The position numbers were made by a program, and so were the translations under genes. Below the pieces are notes generated by a model. That model saw only the letters and a program-made list of their open reading frames with translations. It ran no database searches and was not told the DNA's origin. Positions 8,508-10,320 of a stretch of 10,320 nt of DNA are shown here, in pieces. The number at the start of each line of letters is the position of its first letter. Within the stretch, counting starts at the first letter, position 1. The DNA is from Phoronis ovalis (lineage: Eukaryota; Phoronida; Phoronidae), in NCBI GenBank assembly GCA_028565635.1, contig JAOXYB010065145.1:1-10320 (forward strand), written 5' to 3'.

Positions 8508-9912
8508 ATGAATATGACCATATTTGTATTATTAGCTGCAGTACTGTATTGTGTCAGTGCACTGTCACAAACAGAAATAAATACTTTCTATAATGGAGTT
8601 ATTGTTGATTATAGTAATCCAACTTACTATGTTATTCAAGCCACAGGTAATTGTTTAGTGCTAATTACAGCTGCTGTTTTGTGATCATAGTGCCCTATAG
8701 CTTACAAAAAACGAATTCTGTGTAAGTTTTGGTTGTGGATCAATGAGAAATATTTTTTTAGAATTGATATGACATGAAAAACAGTAGGTTTAATAAGATG
8801 CCACAACCACACTCAAAATTTTGTTTATATTTTTTTTGCTGAAGTATTTTTCTATTATCCACTTTCCAAACTGACCAGATTTTTAACTTCAGCACAATTT
8901 CACTATAGCTTAAACTAAGGAACCAGTTTAAAGTCTTAAAAACACAAAATAATACTATTGTCAGTAAATCTGTGGATTTTAAACTTGAGTTTCTACTTAA
9001 ACTATGCATCATGGGTACAGGTTGCACAGATGTTTTGAACGAGAGCAATTTCTGTAATTTATAATTAATATAAATTTGATATCATCATTGTTTCTGTTCA
9101 TGGATTATACATGTTTTTATTTGGCATATATTTTTATTGTAGGCTTACCTGATCATCAGACAGAAATAGTGAATAGTAATACACCAACTGCACAGAATTA
9201 TATGTTACAAATCCCTAAACTACCATCATATGCCAACCCACCCACTTGTTTGCCACTAGGTGAGTTGCATATAAGCTTTTTTTTATTTTACAATATCTAT
9301 TTTGATTTGTGTTAGAGTGACTTACAAGCCCAATATGCAGGCAGAGATATTATGTTGTATTTTGTGTTCCGTATTTTGTATTATTACATACTATACTTAT
9401 ATTTGATATGCCATTGAAATAAAATATATTATAAATAATTTAAATCATCAGAAATTCATTCAAAACAATCAACCTAGTACAAATTCTTAAATTTCTGTAC
9501 ATCGTATAATCGTAATCAAGAGGTCACAGTAGAATGCAGTTACCTGTATGTATTCTGTTTAATCAAAAATCAAAAAAAAAAACTGCAAACATTCTAACAT
9601 CCCCATAAGGGCTGTTCCATTAAAATGATGAGGACCTGAAAGTATTATTAACTTGACTATAAAGTATGAGTATACAGTTTCACTAACATTTAAGGGGTGT
9701 AAAAAGTTTGCATTATTGATGAGGTATAGGGGCCAAAAATTGTTGGAATTACTAGGTGGGAGTCAAAAATGATCGTCCTCTTTGCCTGTAATATTGATCT
9801 GGCTTTATGTAGGTGTTATGGGCATTACCAAGAATGGAGTTGCTGTTTATAATCCCCTTACTGGTCAAGGATATGATGCTGTTTCTGGTCCCTATGCAGA
9901 AGACTTTGATAG
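8508..9912 (+). CDS. Secreted YHYH-domain family protein, N-terminal part (3 exons, 3' end outside the window)
   Basis: Coding exons: 8508-8646, 9143-9259 and 9813-9912, with GT-AG introns of phases 1 and 1 and a phase-2 donor at 9913. They give 118 complete residues. The start is the first ATG after an acceptor-like TTACTTTGTAG (8492-8502). It opens a classic signal peptide: MNMTIFVLLAAVLYCVSALS, with likely cleavage near residues 18-20. Exon 2 contains YMLQIPKLPSYANPP (residues 67-80 region). Exon 3 contains GVMGITKNGVAVYNP followed by GPYAEDFDR. That order, an IPxxP segment, then a G(V/I)xxNGVxxYNP block, then AExFD leading into NGHP...YHYH, is the conserved front half of the YHYH family (PF14240) as I recall it. 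The YHYH motif itself would be in the next exon, so the family call rests on the upstream block. The molecular function of this family is not established; here the signal peptide implies export. The 5' UTR exon and promoter were not found. Confidence 0.78.
8647..9142. other. YHYH-type gene intron 1 (496 bp)
   Basis: From GTAATT to an acceptor ending TTATTGTAG. A 96-codon minus-strand frame runs through it (9048-8758). It is made mostly of common A+T-rich codons, and I see no motif or homology signal, so it is treated as noncoding. Confidence 0.65.
9260..9812. other. YHYH-type gene intron 2 (553 bp)
   Basis: From GTGAGT to an acceptor ending TTTATGTAG. A short poly-A tract near 9570-9582; nothing else supportable. 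Confidence 0.65.
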
Positions 9913-10245
9913 GTATTTTAATGGCATGTGTTTTTATGAATGTATATGCTTACTAGTAATAATATAAGCTAATTGAAAGTTTTATGTTTGGAAAATTATA
10001 AGAGTTACACCAGGTAGTGGGATTGTCTGCTTACTAGTCTGTTCTGGAGATAACCTGTGCTTGCATGTTTTTATGTTTCAGTACTGTATATCATGTATTG
10101 TTTCAGTTTTTGTTAATATGTTTATTTCTTATGTCCTTGGTTCCTTTTATTTTTGCTGAATAGCCGGAAATATCGATAGCGGTCAAATACAAATTTTTTG
10201 AGTTTTTGAATATTATATATTTCATAATAAATCCATTGTATTATT
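9913..10245. other. Start of YHYH-type gene intron 3 (runs past the window)
   Basis: Begins GTATTT after the split Arg codon of GPYAEDFDR. Noncoding as far as the inverted repeat. A perfect palindromic octamer TATCGATA lies at 10171-10178. No further exon of the gene was found before the edge. Confidence 0.6.
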
Positions 10246-10318
10246 AACAAGAGGTCTGCTGGTGCAGACAGATGCCCATCATATGATATAGTTTCTTTAG
10301 TTGTAAAGCCATCTATGT
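10246..10318 (-). repeat. Right copy of the end repeat (inverted relative to 1-73)
   Basis: Partner of the left repeat, in the third intron of the YHYH-type gene. The hairpin is conserved at 10254-10269 with the same 6-bp stem; the only change within it is in the loop. The last two bases of the window lie beyond the alignable part because the left copy is cut off there. A target-site duplication cannot be judged because the outer end is not included. Confidence 0.85.
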
Positions 10319-10320
10319 CA

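Noticed and set aside
8758-9048. Minus-strand 96-codon frame in YHYH-type intron 1.
   Set aside because: It is the longest frame in the window, but it is rich in Leu, Phe, Lys, Ser and Ile from A+T-rich codons and has no domain or motif. Its position inside a well-supported intron argues for chance.
1-10320. CRISPR array, tRNA/rRNA genes, prokaryotic operons or phage functions.
   Set aside because: No regularly spaced repeats, no tRNA box B-like sequence, no ribosome-binding sites, and clear GT-AG introns throughout; this is eukaryotic nuclear DNA.
1-10320. The whole window as one giant transposon with captured genes.
   Set aside because: The EHMT frame enters from upstream of the left repeat and the YHYH-type gene leaves past the right one, so neither gene is contained between the repeats; no transposase or helicase coding sequence is present.

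Overview
This is an A+T-rich (about 70% by eye), intron-rich window of animal nuclear DNA. The protein sequences and compact introns (about 0.2-1.2 kb) suggest an invertebrate. A hemimetabolous or polyneopteran insect is possible, but that is a guess from style and not a demonstrated identity. Nothing looks bacterial or viral.

Layout. Positions 105-5343 (+) hold the last ten coding exons of an EHMT/G9a-type histone H3 lysine-9 methyltransferase: the end of the ankyrin repeats, pre-SET, SET and post-SET, stop at 5341-5343. All exon junctions keep one continuous reading frame of 345 residues, and the earlier exons lie upstream of the window. A short 3' UTR with several AATAAA signals follows. 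About 3 kb (roughly 5700-8500) carries no confident gene. It holds a degenerate 55-bp tandem duplication, a possible remnant of a transposon-borne SGNH/GDSL-like domain and a weak minus-strand exon candidate. From 8508 to the right edge (+) run the first three coding exons of a secreted protein whose third exon matches the conserved N-terminal block of the YHYH-domain family; the exon with the YHYH motif itself would lie beyond the window.

The most unusual structure is at the two ends. Positions 1-73 and 10246-10318 are copies of one repeat in opposite orientation (69 of 73 identical). They diverge at the same inner base and carry a conserved 6-bp-stem hairpin near that end. Both lie in introns of host genes. 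The simplest reading is two recent insertions of one dispersed element, with the window or contig edge falling inside repeats. A single 10-kb element is unlikely because the methyltransferase starts outside it.

The two genes have no evident joint function. One is a nuclear chromatin writer and the other is secreted, and they appear to be ordinary neighbours on the same strand. I found no convincing undescribed system. The leads worth checking are the end repeats, two non-consensus residues in the methyltransferase post-SET region, the intron-bearing YHYH gene and two exon-like stretches on the minus strand.
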